Shown here: positions 18,928 to 29,471 of the stretch, in pieces
How positions within the stretch are numbered: position 1 is the first letter of the stretch
Layout of the letters: every line of letters starts with the position of its first letter
Assembly: GCA_000497835.1 (NCBI GenBank)
Contig: KI547170.1
Location: 1 to 64,000, forward strand
Reading direction: 5' to 3'
Source: a gamma proteobacterium L18
Lineage (GTDB): Bacteria; Pseudomonadota; Gammaproteobacteria; Pseudomonadales; Pseudomonadaceae
DNA: 64,000 nucleotides
The notes under the pieces: generated by a model
Seen by the model: the letters and a program-made list of their open reading frames with translations, nothing else
The model's database searches: none
Told to the model about the DNA's origin: nothing
Translations under genes and position numbers: made by a program

Positions 18928-20421
18928 ATGTCCGAGTTGATGAAAGACAGTCAGCCGCAACCGGCGGTGACCGAGCAGGCCAACGAGTTCGCCTCCTTGC
19001 TGCTGCAAGAATTCAAGCCCAAGACCGAGCGCGCCCGCGAAGCCGTCGAGACGGCGGTACGGACCCTGGCCGAACAGGCCCTGGCCCAGACCAGCCTGGT
19101 GTCCAACGATGCCATCAAGTCGATCGAATCGATCATCGCCGCCATCGACGCCAAGCTCACCGCCCAGGTCAACCAGGTCATCCACCACCCCGAATTCCAG
19201 AAGCTGGAAAGCGCCTGGCGTGGCTTGCATTACCTGGTCAACAACACCGAATCCGATGAGCAACTGAAGATTCGCGTGCTCAACATTGCCAAGCCGGAGC
19301 TGCACAAGACCCTGAAGAAATTCAAGGGCACGGCCTGGGACCAGAGCCCCATCTTCAAGAAGATGTACGAGGAAGAATACGGCCAGTTCGGCGGCGAGCC
19401 CTATGGCTGCCTGGTGGGCGACTACTACTTTGACCAGTCGCCGCCCGACGTCGAGCTGCTGGGCGAGCTGTCCAAGGTCTGCGCGGCCATGCACGCGCCG
19501 TTCATTGCCGCCGCCTCGCCAACCGTGATGGGCATGGGCTCGTGGCAGGAACTGTCGAACCCGCGTGACCTGACCAAAATCTTCACCACCCCCGAATACG
19601 CCGGCTGGCGCTCGCTGCGTGAGTCCGAGGATTCGCGCTATATCGGCCTGACCATGCCGCGTTTCCTGGCGCGCCTGCCTTACGGCGCCAAGACCGATCC
19701 GGTGGAGGCGTTCGCCTTCGAGGAAAACACCGACGGCGCCGACAGCAGCAAATACACCTGGGCCAACGCTGCCTACGCCATGGCAGTGAACATCAACCGC
19801 TCGTTCAAGTACTACGGCTGGTGCTCGCGCATCCGTGGCGTGGAGTCGGGCGGCGAAGTGCAGAACCTGCCGGCGCACACCTTCCCCACCGATGACGGCG
19901 GCGTGGACATGAAGTGCCCGACCGAGATCGCCATCTCCGACCGTCGCGAAGCCGAACTGGCCAAGAACGGCTTCATGCCGTTGTTGCACAAGAAAAACAC
20001 CGATTTCGCCGCTTTCATCGGCGCCCAGTCGCTGCAGAAACCGGCCGAGTACGACGACCCTGACGCTACCGCCAACGCCAACCTGGCGGCGCGCTTGCCG
20101 TACCTGTTCGCCACCTGCCGGTTCGCCCATTACCTGAAGTGCATCGTGCGCGACAAGGTCGGCTCCTTCAAAGAGAAGGACGAGATGCAGCGCTGGCTGC
20201 AGGACTGGATTCTGAACTACGTCGATGGCGACCCGGCGCACTCCACCGAAACCACCAAGGCCCAGCACCCGCTGGCGGCAGCCGAGGTGGTGGTGGAAGA
20301 AGTGGAAGGCAACCCGGGTTACTACAACTCCAAGTTCTTCCTGCGGCCGCACTACCAGCTAGAAGGCCTGACCGTTTCCCTGCGCCTGGTTTCCAAGCTG
20401 CCATCGGCCAAGGGCGCCTGA
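18928..20421 (+). CDS. tssC: TssC (VipB) contractile sheath large subunit
   Basis: 497-residue sheath protein of normal family length. Family stretches include WRGLHYLVNNTESDEQLKIR, a region around DFAAFIGAQSLQKP and the C-terminal FLRPHYQLEGLTVSLRLVSKLP. It forms the TssBC sheath around the Hcp tube. It is followed by a hairpin before hcp. Confidence 0.97.
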   Translation: MSELMKDSQPQPAVTEQANEFASLLLQEFKPKTERAREAVETAVRTLAEQALAQTSLVSNDAIKSIESIIAAIDAKLTAQVNQVIHHPEFQKLESAWRGLHYLVNNTESDEQLKIRVLNIAKPELHKTLKKFKGTAWDQSPIFKKMYEEEYGQFGGEPYGCLVGDYYFDQSPPDVELLGELSKVCAAMHAPFIAAASPTVMGMGSWQELSNPRDLTKIFTTPEYAGWRSLRESEDSRYIGLTMPRFLARLPYGAKTDPVEAFAFEENTDGADSSKYTWANAAYAMAVNINRSFKYYGWCSRIRGVESGGEVQNLPAHTFPTDDGGVDMKCPTEIAISDRREAELAKNGFMPLLHKKNTDFAAFIGAQSLQKPAEYDDPDATANANLAARLPYLFATCRFAHYLKCIVRDKVGSFKEKDEMQRWLQDWILNYVDGDPAHSTETTKAQHPLAAAEVVVEEVEGNPGYYNSKFFLRPHYQLEGLTVSLRLVSKLPSAKGA

Positions 20422-20439
20422 TTTAACCAGACACAGCAA

Positions 20440-20460
20440 CGCGGCGCCCGGGGCGCCGCG
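20440..20460 (+). promoter_or_regulatory. Perfect GC hairpin between tssC and hcp
   Basis: A perfect palindrome has 10-base arms (CGCGGCGCCC and GGGCGCCGCG) around a single G. No U-tract follows. It could act as a partial terminator or a 3'/5' end stabiliser that sets different levels of the sheath transcript and the hcp transcript. Hcp is usually needed in large excess. The role is inferred. Confidence 0.5.
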
Positions 20461-20491
20461 TCATCGCCACTAACGCATTCCAGGAGGAATC

Positions 20492-20980
20492 ATGGCAGTA
20501 GACATGTTCATCAAGATCGGTGATATCAAGGGCGAGTCCCAGGACACCGCCCACAAGGACGAAATCGACGTGCTGTCGTGGGGCTGGGGCCTGTCCCAGA
20601 GCGGCTCCATGCACCTGGGCAGCGGCGGCGGTGCCGGCAAGGTCAACGTCCAGGACCTGACCTTCAACAAGTACTTCGACAAGTCGTCGCCGAACCTGAT
20701 GATGGCCTGCTCCAGCGGCAAGCATTACCCCGAAGCCAAGCTGGTGGTACGCAAGGCTGGCGGCGACAGCCAGGTTGAGTACATCGTCATCACCCTCAAG
20801 GAAGTGCTGGTGTCTTCCATCGGCACCGGTGGCACCAATCACGATGACCGCCTGACCGAGACCATCACGCTCAATTTCGCCCAGGTACTGGTCGACTATC
20901 AGCCGCAGAAAGCCGATGGCACCAAGGACGGTGGCCAGATCAAGTACGGCTGGAACATCCGTCAGAACGTCAAGATCTGA
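20492..20980 (+). CDS. hcp: Hcp (TssD) inner-tube protein
   Basis: 162-residue Hcp of normal length. It opens MAVDMFIKIGDIKGES, with DVLSWGWGLSQSG at about residues 29-41 and LTETITLNF near the C terminus. It forms hexameric rings stacked as the tube and is exported on firing. A very strong ribosome site (AGGAGGAATC) precedes the ATG, in keeping with high expression. The tssC-hcp gap of 70 bases is among the longest in the operon and holds the hairpin described separately. Confidence 0.97.
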   Translation: MAVDMFIKIGDIKGESQDTAHKDEIDVLSWGWGLSQSGSMHLGSGGGAGKVNVQDLTFNKYFDKSSPNLMMACSSGKHYPEAKLVVRKAGGDSQVEYIVITLKEVLVSSIGTGGTNHDDRLTETITLNFAQVLVDYQPQKADGTKDGGQIKYGWNIRQNVKI

Positions 20981-21048
20981 TGCCCCTCGGCAGCGCCGCC
21001 CTGGCGCCGCTGCCGTTCGTTTGCCCTTGCCCCTTCGGTGCCTGAACC

Positions 21049-21570
21049 ATGGCCACGCCTTCCAATGTCCTCAACCCGCGCGAGCGCTTGCAGCCTTCGC
21101 TGCTCGACCGTCTGAGCGATGACCGGCCAGGAGTGCTGCAAGAGGCACCCGAACAGCGTGCGCTGTCCCTGGGCCAACTCAAGGAGTCGGTACTGCGCGA
21201 CCTGACCTGGTTGCTCAACAGCACCTGCCTGCTGGACGCCGACGCCAGCCAGAACACCCCGGCCGGCTCCTCGGTGATCAACTACGGGCTGCCGGCGCTG
21301 GCGGGCAACAGCGCGTCCAACGTCGATGTGGAAGCACTGGAACGCGTGATCCGGCAAACCATCATCACCTTCGAGCCGCGCATCCTCGCCGCCAGCGTGC
21401 GGGTCAAGGCCTGCATGGCCCCTGGCGAGATGAACCACAATGGCCTCAGCTTCGCCATCGAGGGTGACCTGTGGGCGCAGCCGGTGCCGTTGCGCTTGCT
21501 GCTGCAAACCGACCTTGACCTGGAATCGGGGCACGTGCGCGTGGTGCACGCCGAACGGAGGCGTCCATGA
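21049..21570 (+). CDS. tssE: TssE, gp25-like baseplate protein
   Basis: 173-residue gp25-fold baseplate protein. It shows the typical N-terminal [21 protein letters not shown] and the helix-strand end [16 protein letters not shown]. It nucleates sheath assembly with TssFGK. The ATG overlaps nothing upstream, and the stop overlaps the tssF start (ATGA at 21567). Confidence 0.94.
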   Translation: MATPSNVLNPRERLQPSLLDRLSDDRPGVLQEAPEQRALSLGQLKESVLRDLTWLLNSTCLLDADASQNTPAGSSVINYGLPALAGNSASNVDVEALERVIRQTIITFEPRILAASVRVKACMAPGEMNHNGLSFAIEGDLWAQPVPLRLLLQTDLDLESGHVRVVHAERRRP

Positions 21571-23426
21571 ACCCGCGTCTGCTGGAGTTCTACAACCAGG
21601 AGCTGCAACACATCCGCGACGGTGCGGCCGAGTTCGCCCAGCAATACCCCAAGATCGCCGGGCGGCTGTCGCTCAGTGGCATCGAATGCGCCGACCCGTA
21701 TGTCGAGCGCCTGCTGGAAGGGTTCGCCTACCTGACCGCGCGGGTGCAGTTGAAGCTGGACGCCGAATACCCGACCTTCACCCATAACCTGCTGGAAGTC
21801 GCCTACCCGCACTACCTGGCACCGACTCCGTCGATGACCGTGGTGCAGATGAACCCGGACACCGAAGAAGGCTCGCTTGCCGCAGGCTTCACCTTGCCGC
21901 GCGGCACCGCCTTGCGCGCCACCCTTGGGCGCGACAGCCAGACGTGCTGCGAATACCGCACCGCCCACGCGGTGACTTTGTGGCCGGTATCCCTGGCGCA
22001 GGCCGAATACTTCGGCAACCCGCAGGCGGTGCTGGGACGCCTGGCGGCCAGCGAACCCCGTGCCCGTGCAGGCTTGCGCCTGACCTTGCGGGTAGGCGCC
22101 GAGCAACGCTTCAGCGAATTGGGCCTGGATGAACTGCCGCTGTACCTGCATGGCGCGGGCGAGCAGCCGTCGCGCCTGTACGAGCAGTTGCTGGGCAACG
22201 CCTGCGCGGTGTTTGTCCGCGAGCCGGGCAGCGACCGGGTCGAACGCCTGCCCGCCGATGCCTTGCGGCCCCGCGGCTTTGATGACGCCGACGCGGCCTT
22301 GCCCGTGGTGCCCCGGGCATTCCAGGGGTATCGCCTGCTGCAGGAATATTTCGCCCTGCCGCAGCGCTTTCTGTTTGTCGAATTCAGTGGCCTGCAACGC
22401 TCCGTGCGCGCCTGCCAAGGCTCGACGCTGGAAGTGATCGTGCTGTTCAACAGTGTCGACAAGGCGCTGGAAGGGCAGGTGGATGCCGGGCATTTTCGAC
22501 CCTACTGTGCCCCGGCCATCAACCTGTTTCCGCGCCGCCTGGACCGCATTCATCTGTCGGACCGGGTCAACGAGCACCACGTGATCGCCGACCGCACCCG
22601 GCCAATGGATTTCGAAGTGCATTCGCTGACCGAACTCAGCGGCCATGGCACCGGGCCCGATCAGGCGTTCCTGCCGTTCTATGCCGTGCGCGACCCGTCG
22701 CGCTACGGGCGGGACCAGGCGTATTACATCGTGCGCCGCGAGCCGCGGGTGCTGTCCAGCAACCAGCGGCGCAGCGGCCCACGTTCCAACTACGTGGGTA
22801 GCGAAACCTTCATCAGCCTGGTGGACGGCGGCCAGGCGCCCTATCGGCATGACTTGCGCCAGCTGGGTGTTGGCGCGCTGTGCACCAACCGCGACTTGCC
22901 ACTGTTCATGAGCGTGGGCAGCGGCAGCACCGACTTCACCCTGTCCGACAGTGCCCCGGTGCTGTCGGTGCGCTGCCTGGCCGGCCCCAGCCGCCCGCGC
23001 GCCAGCCACGCCCATGACGGCAAGGCCTGGCGCCTGATCAGCCAGCTGTCGCTCAACTACCTGTCTTTGTGCGAACAGGGGCAGGGCGCGGCAGCCTTGC
23101 GCGAAATGCTGCGCCTGTACGGCGATGACAATGATCCGGCCTTGCAACTGCAGATCGAAGGCCTGCGCGACGTCAGCGCCCGTCCGTGCACCCGACGCTT
23201 GCCCATGCCCGGCCCCATTGTGTTTGGCCGTGGCCTGGAAATAACCCTGACGTTCGATGAAAACGCTTTTCGTGGCGCGGGTGTGTTCTTGCTGGGCGCC
23301 GTTTTTCAGCGCTTTCTGGCCCGCTACGTGTCCATCAACAGCTTTACCGAGACGGTGCTCAAGACCACCGAACGCGGCGAGATCATGCGATGGAAAGCCC
23401 AGCCCGGCTGCCGGCCCACCCTGTGA
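21567..23426 (+). CDS. tssF: TssF baseplate wedge protein
   Basis: 619-residue protein of normal family length. It has the family opening [32 protein letters not shown] and [14 protein letters not shown]. It forms the baseplate wedge with TssG, TssE and TssK. Its 3' end overlaps tssG by 37 bases, a common arrangement for this pair. Confidence 0.96.
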   Translation: MNPRLLEFYNQELQHIRDGAAEFAQQYPKIAGRLSLSGIECADPYVERLLEGFAYLTARVQLKLDAEYPTFTHNLLEVAYPHYLAPTPSMTVVQMNPDTEEGSLAAGFTLPRGTALRATLGRDSQTCCEYRTAHAVTLWPVSLAQAEYFGNPQAVLGRLAASEPRARAGLRLTLRVGAEQRFSELGLDELPLYLHGAGEQPSRLYEQLLGNACAVFVREPGSDRVERLPADALRPRGFDDADAALPVVPRAFQGYRLLQEYFALPQRFLFVEFSGLQRSVRACQGSTLEVIVLFNSVDKALEGQVDAGHFRPYCAPAINLFPRRLDRIHLSDRVNEHHVIADRTRPMDFEVHSLTELSGHGTGPDQAFLPFYAVRDPSRYGRDQAYYIVRREPRVLSSNQRRSGPRSNYVGSETFISLVDGGQAPYRHDLRQLGVGALCTNRDLPLFMSVGSGSTDFTLSDSAPVLSVRCLAGPSRPRASHAHDGKAWRLISQLSLNYLSLCEQGQGAAALREMLRLYGDDNDPALQLQIEGLRDVSARPCTRRLPMPGPIVFGRGLEITLTFDENAFRGAGVFLLGAVFQRFLARYVSINSFTETVLKTTERGEIMRWKAQPGCRPTL

Positions 23427-24430
23427 ACAGCCAACCGGCCATGCAGGCGGCTCCCTGGGAATTCGATTTTTTCCAGGCGCTGCGCCGTCTCCAGTGCGAA
23501 ACCCCCGAGTTGCCACGGCTGGGGCACTCACGTCGCTTGAGCGAGGACGCCCTGCGCCTGGGCCAGCGCGCCGACTGCACCTTCGCCCCGTCCACCCTGG
23601 CGGCACTGACGCCGGGCGAGGACGACCGCGCGCCGCGTCTGGAGCAGTTTTTCTTCGGCCTGGGCGGCCCCAACGGGCCCATGCCGTTGCCCATGACCGA
23701 GTACGTGCGCGACCGCGAACGCAACCAGGGCGACAGCACCACCAAGCATTTCCTGGACATGTTCCATCATCGCTTGCTGAGCCTGTTCTACCGCGCCTGG
23801 GCGGAAGCCCGGCCAACCGCCAGCCACGACCGCCCCGACGACGATTACTGGTCGGCACGCCTGGCGGCCCTGTGCGGGCGCGGCATGGACAGCCTGCAGG
23901 GCCAGGGCCCGATCGCCGACAACGCGGCGCTGCACTACAGCGGCCATCTGGCGGCCCAGACGCGCTACCCCGACGGCCTGCGCGCCATTATCAGCGAGTA
24001 CTTCGGCGTGTCGGTGGCGGTCGAGGAATACGTGGGCCAGTGGCTGGCGCTGCCGGACCGCAATCGCCTGGGCATCGAACACTGCCGCCTGGGCGAGGAC
24101 CTGTGCTTGGGCAGCCATGTATGGGACCGCCAACACAAGTTCCGCCTGCGCCTGGGGCCGCTGTCACTGGCGCGCTACATGGCCCTGCTGCCCGGTGGCC
24201 AGCTGTTCGTCGAACTGGCCGCGTGGGTGCGTGAGTACCAGGGCGAAGAACTGGACTGGGACCTCAATCTGGTGCTGGAGCAGCAACAAGTGCCCCCTCT
24301 CGGCCTGGGTGGCGACAGCCGCCTGGGCTTCAACACCTGGCTTGGCCGGCCCGGCGCGGACGCCGCGGACCTGCTGCTGTCACGGCATTACGCCGAACCT
24401 CACATTGCAAAGGATTCCAATCATGGGTGA
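23390..24430 (+). CDS. tssG: TssG baseplate wedge protein
   Basis: 346-residue protein with WEFDFFQALRRLQC near the N terminus, FFGLGGPNGPMPLPMTEYVRDR about a quarter in, and FLDMFHHRLLSLFYRAWAEARP. All three are TssG signatures. It overlaps tssF at its start and clpV at its end (8 bases). A later start codon inside the overlap (Met at residue 18) is possible. Confidence 0.95.
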   Translation: MESPARLPAHPVNSQPAMQAAPWEFDFFQALRRLQCETPELPRLGHSRRLSEDALRLGQRADCTFAPSTLAALTPGEDDRAPRLEQFFFGLGGPNGPMPLPMTEYVRDRERNQGDSTTKHFLDMFHHRLLSLFYRAWAEARPTASHDRPDDDYWSARLAALCGRGMDSLQGQGPIADNAALHYSGHLAAQTRYPDGLRAIISEYFGVSVAVEEYVGQWLALPDRNRLGIEHCRLGEDLCLGSHVWDRQHKFRLRLGPLSLARYMALLPGGQLFVELAAWVREYQGEELDWDLNLVLEQQQVPPLGLGGDSRLGFNTWLGRPGADAADLLLSRHYAEPHIAKDSNHG

Positions 24431-27089
24431 AATCAGCCGCGCCGCCTTGTTCGGCAAACTCAACAGCGTGGCCTACAAGGCCATCGAAGCGGCGACGGTG
24501 TTCTGCAAGTTGCGCGGCAACCCCTACGTGGAACTGGCGCACTGGTTCCACCAGTTGCTGCAACTGCAGGACAGCGATCTGCATCGCATCATCCGCCAGT
24601 TCAACCTCGACCCGGCCCGCGTGGCCCAGGGCCTGACCGAAGCGCTGGATCGCCTGCCGCGCGGTTCCACCTCGATCACGGACCTGTCATCGCAAGTGGA
24701 AGAAAGCGTGGAACGCGGCTGGGTGTACGGCAGCCTGATGTTCGGCGAAAGTCAGGTGCGCAGCGGCTATCTGCTGATCGGCATCCTCAAGACCCCCAGC
24801 CTGCGCCACGCCCTGCTGGGCCTGAGTGCCGAATTCGACAAGCTCAAGGTTGAAAGCCTGACCGAACGCTTCGACGAATACGTGGGCGACTCCCCGGAAA
24901 ATGCCCTTCCGGCCACCGATGGTTTCACTGCCGGCGCCGTTCCCGGCGAGGCCAGCGGCGCCCTGGCACCCAGTGCAATGGGCAAGCAGGAGGCGCTCAA
25001 GCGCTTCACCGTCGACCTGACCGAGCAGGCACGCAGCGGCAAGCTCGACCCCATCGTCGGTCGTGATGACGAAATCCGCCAACTGGTGGACATCCTCATG
25101 CGCCGCCGTCAGAACAACCCCATCCTCACCGGCGAGGCCGGGGTCGGCAAGACGGCCGTGGTCGAGGGCTTTGCATTGCGCATCGTCGCCGGTGACGTGC
25201 CGCCAGCGCTCAAGGACGTCGAGCTTCGCAGCCTGGACGTCGGCCTGCTGCAAGCCGGTGCCAGCATGAAGGGCGAGTTCGAGCAGCGCCTGCGCCAGGT
25301 CATCGAAGACGTGCAGGCCTCGCCCAAGCCGATCATCCTATTCATCGACGAAGCCCACACCCTGGTTGGTGCCGGTGGCGCCGCCGGCACCGGCGATGCT
25401 GCCAACCTGCTCAAGCCAGCGCTGGCCCGCGGCACGCTGCGTACCGTGGCTGCCACCACCTGGGCGGAGTACAAGAAGCACATCGAAAAAGACCCGGCCC
25501 TGACCCGTCGCTTCCAGGTGGTACAGGTGCCTGAGCCCACCGAGGCCAAGGCCTTGCTGATGATGCGCGGCGTGGCCTCGACCATGGAAAAGCACCACCA
25601 AGTGCAGATCCTCGATGAGGCGCTGGAAGCGGCGGTCAAGCTGTCCCATCGCTACATTCCTGCGCGGCAGTTGCCGGACAAGTCGGTCAGCCTGTTGGAC
25701 ACCGCCTGCGCCCGCGTTGCCATTAGCCTGCACGCGGTGCCTGCCGAGGTCGACGACAGCCGCCGGCGCATCGAGGCGCTGGAAACCGAGCAGGCGATCA
25801 TCGCCCGCGAGCACGCCATTGGCGTCGAGATCGCTGCCCGCCAGGCAGCGGTGGACGATGCGCTGGGCAGCGAGCGCGCCCGGCTGGCGGAGCTGGAAGG
25901 GCGCTGGAATGACGAGAGGCAGTTGGTCGACGAGCTGCTGATGCTGCGCGCCAGCCTGCGCGAAAACCTGGGGGCGGTCGAGGGCAGCGAAGACCACGAA
26001 CAACGCGCACAACTGCGCGACGTGCAGCGGCGCCTTGGCCTGCTGCAGGGCGAGGCGCCGCTGATCCTGCCCACCGTGGACTATCAGGCGGTGGCCGCCG
26101 TGGTTGCCGACTGGACGGGCATCCCCGTGGGCCGCATGGCCCGCAATGAAATCGAGACCGTGCTCAAGCTCGACCAGCTCATGGCCAAGCGCATCATCGG
26201 CCAGGACCATGCCCTGAAGATGATCGCCAAGCGCATCCAGACCTCGCGCGCCGGCCTCGACAACCCCAGCAAACCCATTGGCGTGTTCATGCTGGCCGGT
26301 ACCTCCGGCGTGGGCAAGACCGAAACCGCGCTGGCGCTGGCCGAGGCGCTGTATGGCGGCGAGCAGAACATCATCACCATCAACATGAGCGAGTTCCAGG
26401 AAGCGCACACCGTCTCCACCCTCAAGGGCGCGCCGCCCGGCTACGTCGGCTACGGCGAGGGCGGTGTGCTGACCGAGGCCGTGCGCCGCAAGCCCTACAG
26501 CGTGGTGCTGCTCGATGAAGTGGAAAAAGCCCACCCCGATGTGCACGAAATCTTCTTCCAAGTGTTCGACAAGGGCGTGATGGAAGACGGCGAAGGCCGG
26601 GTCATCGACTTCAAGAACACCCTGATCCTGCTGACCACCAACGCCGGCACCGAAATGATCGCCGGCCTCTGCCAGCCTGGTCGTGCGGTCCCCGACCCCG
26701 ACGACATCGCCAAGGCCCTGCGCCAGCCGCTGCTGCAGATCTTCCCGCCGGCGCTGCTGGGCCGGCTGGTGACCATCCCGTATTACCCGCTCAACGACGA
26801 CATGCTCAAGGCCATCACCCGCCTGCAGCTGGACCGCATCAAGCGCCGCGTGGAGTCCACCCACAAGGTGGCGTTCGATTACGACGACGCCGTGGTCGAC
26901 CTGATCGTGTCGCGCTGCACCGAAAACGAAAGCGGTGGACGCATGATCGACGCCATCCTCACCAACACCCTGCTGCCGGACATGAGCCGCGAGTTCCTGA
27001 CCCGCCTGCTTGAAGGCCAGCCACTGGCCGGCGTACGCATCAGCGTGCGCGACCAGGCCTTGCAGTACGACTTCGGTAGCGCCCACTGA
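24423..27089 (+). CDS. clpV: ClpV (TssH) AAA+ sheath-disassembly ATPase
   Basis: 888-residue ClpB-like unfoldase that recycles contracted TssBC sheath. The N-domain is at about residues 1-160. AAA1 has Walker A GEAGVGKT at 237-244 and Walker B LFIDEAHTL. A coiled middle domain (about 430-530) follows, then AAA2 with Walker A GTSGVGKT at 626-633 and VVLLDEVEKAHPDV. The ATG at 24423 was chosen for the conserved N terminus (ISRAALFGKLNSVAYKAIE). The open frame extends upstream through tssG but does not match the family there. Confidence 0.96.
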   Translation: MGEISRAALFGKLNSVAYKAIEAATVFCKLRGNPYVELAHWFHQLLQLQDSDLHRIIRQFNLDPARVAQGLTEALDRLPRGSTSITDLSSQVEESVERGWVYGSLMFGESQVRSGYLLIGILKTPSLRHALLGLSAEFDKLKVESLTERFDEYVGDSPENALPATDGFTAGAVPGEASGALAPSAMGKQEALKRFTVDLTEQARSGKLDPIVGRDDEIRQLVDILMRRRQNNPILTGEAGVGKTAVVEGFALRIVAGDVPPALKDVELRSLDVGLLQAGASMKGEFEQRLRQVIEDVQASPKPIILFIDEAHTLVGAGGAAGTGDAANLLKPALARGTLRTVAATTWAEYKKHIEKDPALTRRFQVVQVPEPTEAKALLMMRGVASTMEKHHQVQILDEALEAAVKLSHRYIPARQLPDKSVSLLDTACARVAISLHAVPAEVDDSRRRIEALETEQAIIAREHAIGVEIAARQAAVDDALGSERARLAELEGRWNDERQLVDELLMLRASLRENLGAVEGSEDHEQRAQLRDVQRRLGLLQGEAPLILPTVDYQAVAAVVADWTGIPVGRMARNEIETVLKLDQLMAKRIIGQDHALKMIAKRIQTSRAGLDNPSKPIGVFMLAGTSGVGKTETALALAEALYGGEQNIITINMSEFQEAHTVSTLKGAPPGYVGYGEGGVLTEAVRRKPYSVVLLDEVEKAHPDVHEIFFQVFDKGVMEDGEGRVIDFKNTLILLTTNAGTEMIAGLCQPGRAVPDPDDIAKALRQPLLQIFPPALLGRLVTIPYYPLNDDMLKAITRLQLDRIKRRVESTHKVAFDYDDAVVDLIVSRCTENESGGRMIDAILTNTLLPDMSREFLTRLLEGQPLAGVRISVRDQALQYDFGSAH

Positions 27090-27091
27090 CC

Positions 27092-29038
27092 ATGTTCTTC
27101 AGCCAAAGCTCGCGCCTGGTCCAGGTCTACAGCCCCCTTGCCGACAATGTCCTGCTGCTCAAGGACATGGGCGGCGTGGAGGAACTGGGGCGCCTGTTTG
27201 CCTATGACCTGCAACTGACCTCCCAGGACCCGGCTATCAACCTCAACCTGCTGTTGGGCAAACCCATGGCCCTGGGCCTGCAGCTGGACGACGGCAGCAC
27301 TCGGTACTTTCATGGTGTGGTGTCGCGTTGCAGCCAGGTCAACGGCCGTGGCCAGTTCGCCAGTTATCAGGTCACCCTGCGGCCTTGGCTGTGGCTGCTG
27401 ACGCGCACCTCCGACTGCCGCATCTTCCAGCACATGACCGTGCCGCAGATCGTCAAGCAGGTATTCCGCGACCTGGGCTTTTCCGACTTCGAAGACTCAC
27501 TGACCCAGGCCTACCGCGAGTGGGAATACTGCGTGCAGTACCGGGAAAACAGTTTCGACTTCGTCAGCCGCCTGCTGGAAAAGGAAGGCATTTATTACTA
27601 CTTCCGCCACGAAAAAGACCGCCACGTGCTGGTGCTGGCCGACGCCTACGGTGCCCACCTCAACGCGCCGGGCTACAGCGTGGTGCCGTTCTACCCGCCC
27701 GATGGCCAGCAGCGCGAACGCGACCATTTGTTCGACTGGCGCCTGGCGCAAGAGGTGCAGTCCGGCTCGGTGGAGCTCAACGACTACGACTTCCAGCGCC
27801 CCAGCGCGCGCATCGACGTGCGCGCCGAAGTCCCGCGTCCGCATGACTACGCCGACTACCCGCTGTACGACTACCCCGGCGCCTACGTGCAAAGCCAGGA
27901 CGGCGAGCATTACTCGCGCACCCGCGTACAGGCCTTGCAAAGCCTGCACGAACGCATCGAACTGACCGGCAACGCCCGCGGCCTGGGCGCCGGCCACCTG
28001 TTCACCTTGAGCAACTTCGCCCGTCAGGACCAGAACCGCGAATACCTGATCGTCGCCAACCGCTACCTGATTACCCAGGAAGACCTGGAAACCGGGCAGG
28101 GCGCCAGCCAACTGCAATTCGAAAGCCACCTGAGCTGCATCGACGCCCAGCAGATCTTCCGCCCGCTGGCGGTCACCCACCGCCCCATCGTGCGCGGCCC
28201 GCAGACCGCCGTGGTGGTGGGCCCGGCCAACGAGGAAATCTGGACCGACCAATACGGCCGCGTGAAGGTGCACTTCCACTGGGACCGCCACGACCAGTCC
28301 AACGAAAACAGCTCGTGCTGGATCCGCGTGTCACAGGCCTGGGCCGGGAAAAACTGGGGCTCCATGCAGATCCCGCGCATCGGTCAGGAAGTGATCGTCA
28401 GCTTCCTGGAAGGCGACCCCGACCGCCCGATCATCACCGGCCGCGTGTACAACGCCGAACAGCCTGTGCCCTACGACCTGCCGGCCAATGCCACGCAAAG
28501 CGGCACCAAAAGTCGCTCAAGCAAGGGCGGCACGCCGGCCAACTTCAATGAAATCCGCATGGAGGACAAGAAGGGAGCGGAGCAGCTGTTTATCCATGCC
28601 GAGCGCAATCAGGACATCGAGGTGGAGAACGATGAGACGCATTGGGTGGGGCATAACCGTACCAAGACGGTCGATTTCAGCGAAGTCGCCACCATCGGTG
28701 AAAACCGTGTGCGGGCCGTTAAGCACAACGACGTGCTGATGGTGGGCGCCACCAAGAAAGACAGTATCAGTGTCAGCTACCTCATCGAAGTGGGCCAGAA
28801 CCTGCGCCTGGTATGCGGTGAAAGCGTGCTCGAACTCAACGCCAGCGGCCAGATCAACCTGACCGGCAAAGCCATCAACTTCTTCGCCAGCAAGGACGCG
28901 CAGTTCAACACCGGCGGCAACCTCAACCTCAATATCGGCGGCGAAGCCGGTGCCACCCCGGACGGCCAAGGCGTCAAGGGCAGCATCGACAGCAACGTGG
29001 CCGCCATGTTTCCCAAGCCCCAAGGCAGTGGCTCATGA
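27092..29038 (+). CDS. vgrG: VgrG (TssI) spike protein
   Basis: 648-residue trimeric spike with gp27-like and gp5-like parts. It includes the family stretches VQYRENSFDFVSRLLEKEGIYY, VKVHFHWDRHDQ, CWIRVSQAWAGKNWG and GRVYNAEQPVPYDLP. The C terminus is a DUF2345-type/beta-helix needle without an added effector domain. It begins 2 bases after clpV and overlaps the chaperone gene (ATGA). It is the expected carrier of the downstream PAAR-Rhs effector. Confidence 0.96.
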   Translation: MFFSQSSRLVQVYSPLADNVLLLKDMGGVEELGRLFAYDLQLTSQDPAINLNLLLGKPMALGLQLDDGSTRYFHGVVSRCSQVNGRGQFASYQVTLRPWLWLLTRTSDCRIFQHMTVPQIVKQVFRDLGFSDFEDSLTQAYREWEYCVQYRENSFDFVSRLLEKEGIYYYFRHEKDRHVLVLADAYGAHLNAPGYSVVPFYPPDGQQRERDHLFDWRLAQEVQSGSVELNDYDFQRPSARIDVRAEVPRPHDYADYPLYDYPGAYVQSQDGEHYSRTRVQALQSLHERIELTGNARGLGAGHLFTLSNFARQDQNREYLIVANRYLITQEDLETGQGASQLQFESHLSCIDAQQIFRPLAVTHRPIVRGPQTAVVVGPANEEIWTDQYGRVKVHFHWDRHDQSNENSSCWIRVSQAWAGKNWGSMQIPRIGQEVIVSFLEGDPDRPIITGRVYNAEQPVPYDLPANATQSGTKSRSSKGGTPANFNEIRMEDKKGAEQLFIHAERNQDIEVENDETHWVGHNRTKTVDFSEVATIGENRVRAVKHNDVLMVGATKKDSISVSYLIEVGQNLRLVCGESVLELNASGQINLTGKAINFFASKDAQFNTGGNLNLNIGGEAGATPDGQGVKGSIDSNVAAMFPKPQGSGS

Positions 29039-29469
29039 CTTACCGTACCCACGAACTGCAGTTCCAGCTTCCCGATGCCCAGGCGCAGGATGCCTCCATC
29101 AACATCCTCAAATTCGCGGCCCTGGGTACCTCGCTGATCATCAGCCGCAGCGTGCTGACCGAGGGCGAAACCCTGCAGAGCAATTTCGAAGGCCAGCTGC
29201 AGCGCATGCAACAGCAAATCCAGGACTTGCGCTTCCAGCCTCCAGTGGCTGTGCAGGTAGGCCCGGCTGGGGGCGTGCCCGCCTTCGAACTGCAAAGCCA
29301 ATTCAGCAAAGGCGCTGAAAAGGTATTTCAGTACCAGTTGGCGCTAGTGGTGCCGGGTACCCGCCAGATGCTCGCACTCAGCTATGTGAAGCCGCAGCCC
29401 CTTGGCGATGCAGAGGCGGCGCACTGGGCGGCGATCAAGCAGACGCTCGTGCTTCAGCCGACCTCCTGA
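29035..29469 (+). CDS. DcrB/DUF1795 Eag-type chaperone for the PAAR-Rhs effector
   Basis: 144-residue cytoplasmic protein of the DcrB/DUF1795 family. Eag chaperones of this family shield the N-terminal membrane segments of prePAAR effectors and help load them onto VgrG. No signal peptide is visible, as expected for an Eag rather than for exported DcrB. It lies between vgrG and the Rhs gene, overlapping vgrG by 4 bases and ending 2 bases before the Rhs start. This is the canonical place for an effector-specific chaperone. Confidence 0.88.
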   Translation: MTYRTHELQFQLPDAQAQDASINILKFAALGTSLIISRSVLTEGETLQSNFEGQLQRMQQQIQDLRFQPPVAVQVGPAGGVPAFELQSQFSKGAEKVFQYQLALVVPGTRQMLALSYVKPQPLGDAEAAHWAAIKQTLVLQPTS

Positions 29470-29471
29470 TC

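Noticed and set aside
18796-23858. Long minus-strand open frames opposite tssC and tssE-tssF-tssG
   Set aside because: Antisense shadows of well-identified T6SS genes, with no ribosome sites and no motifs.
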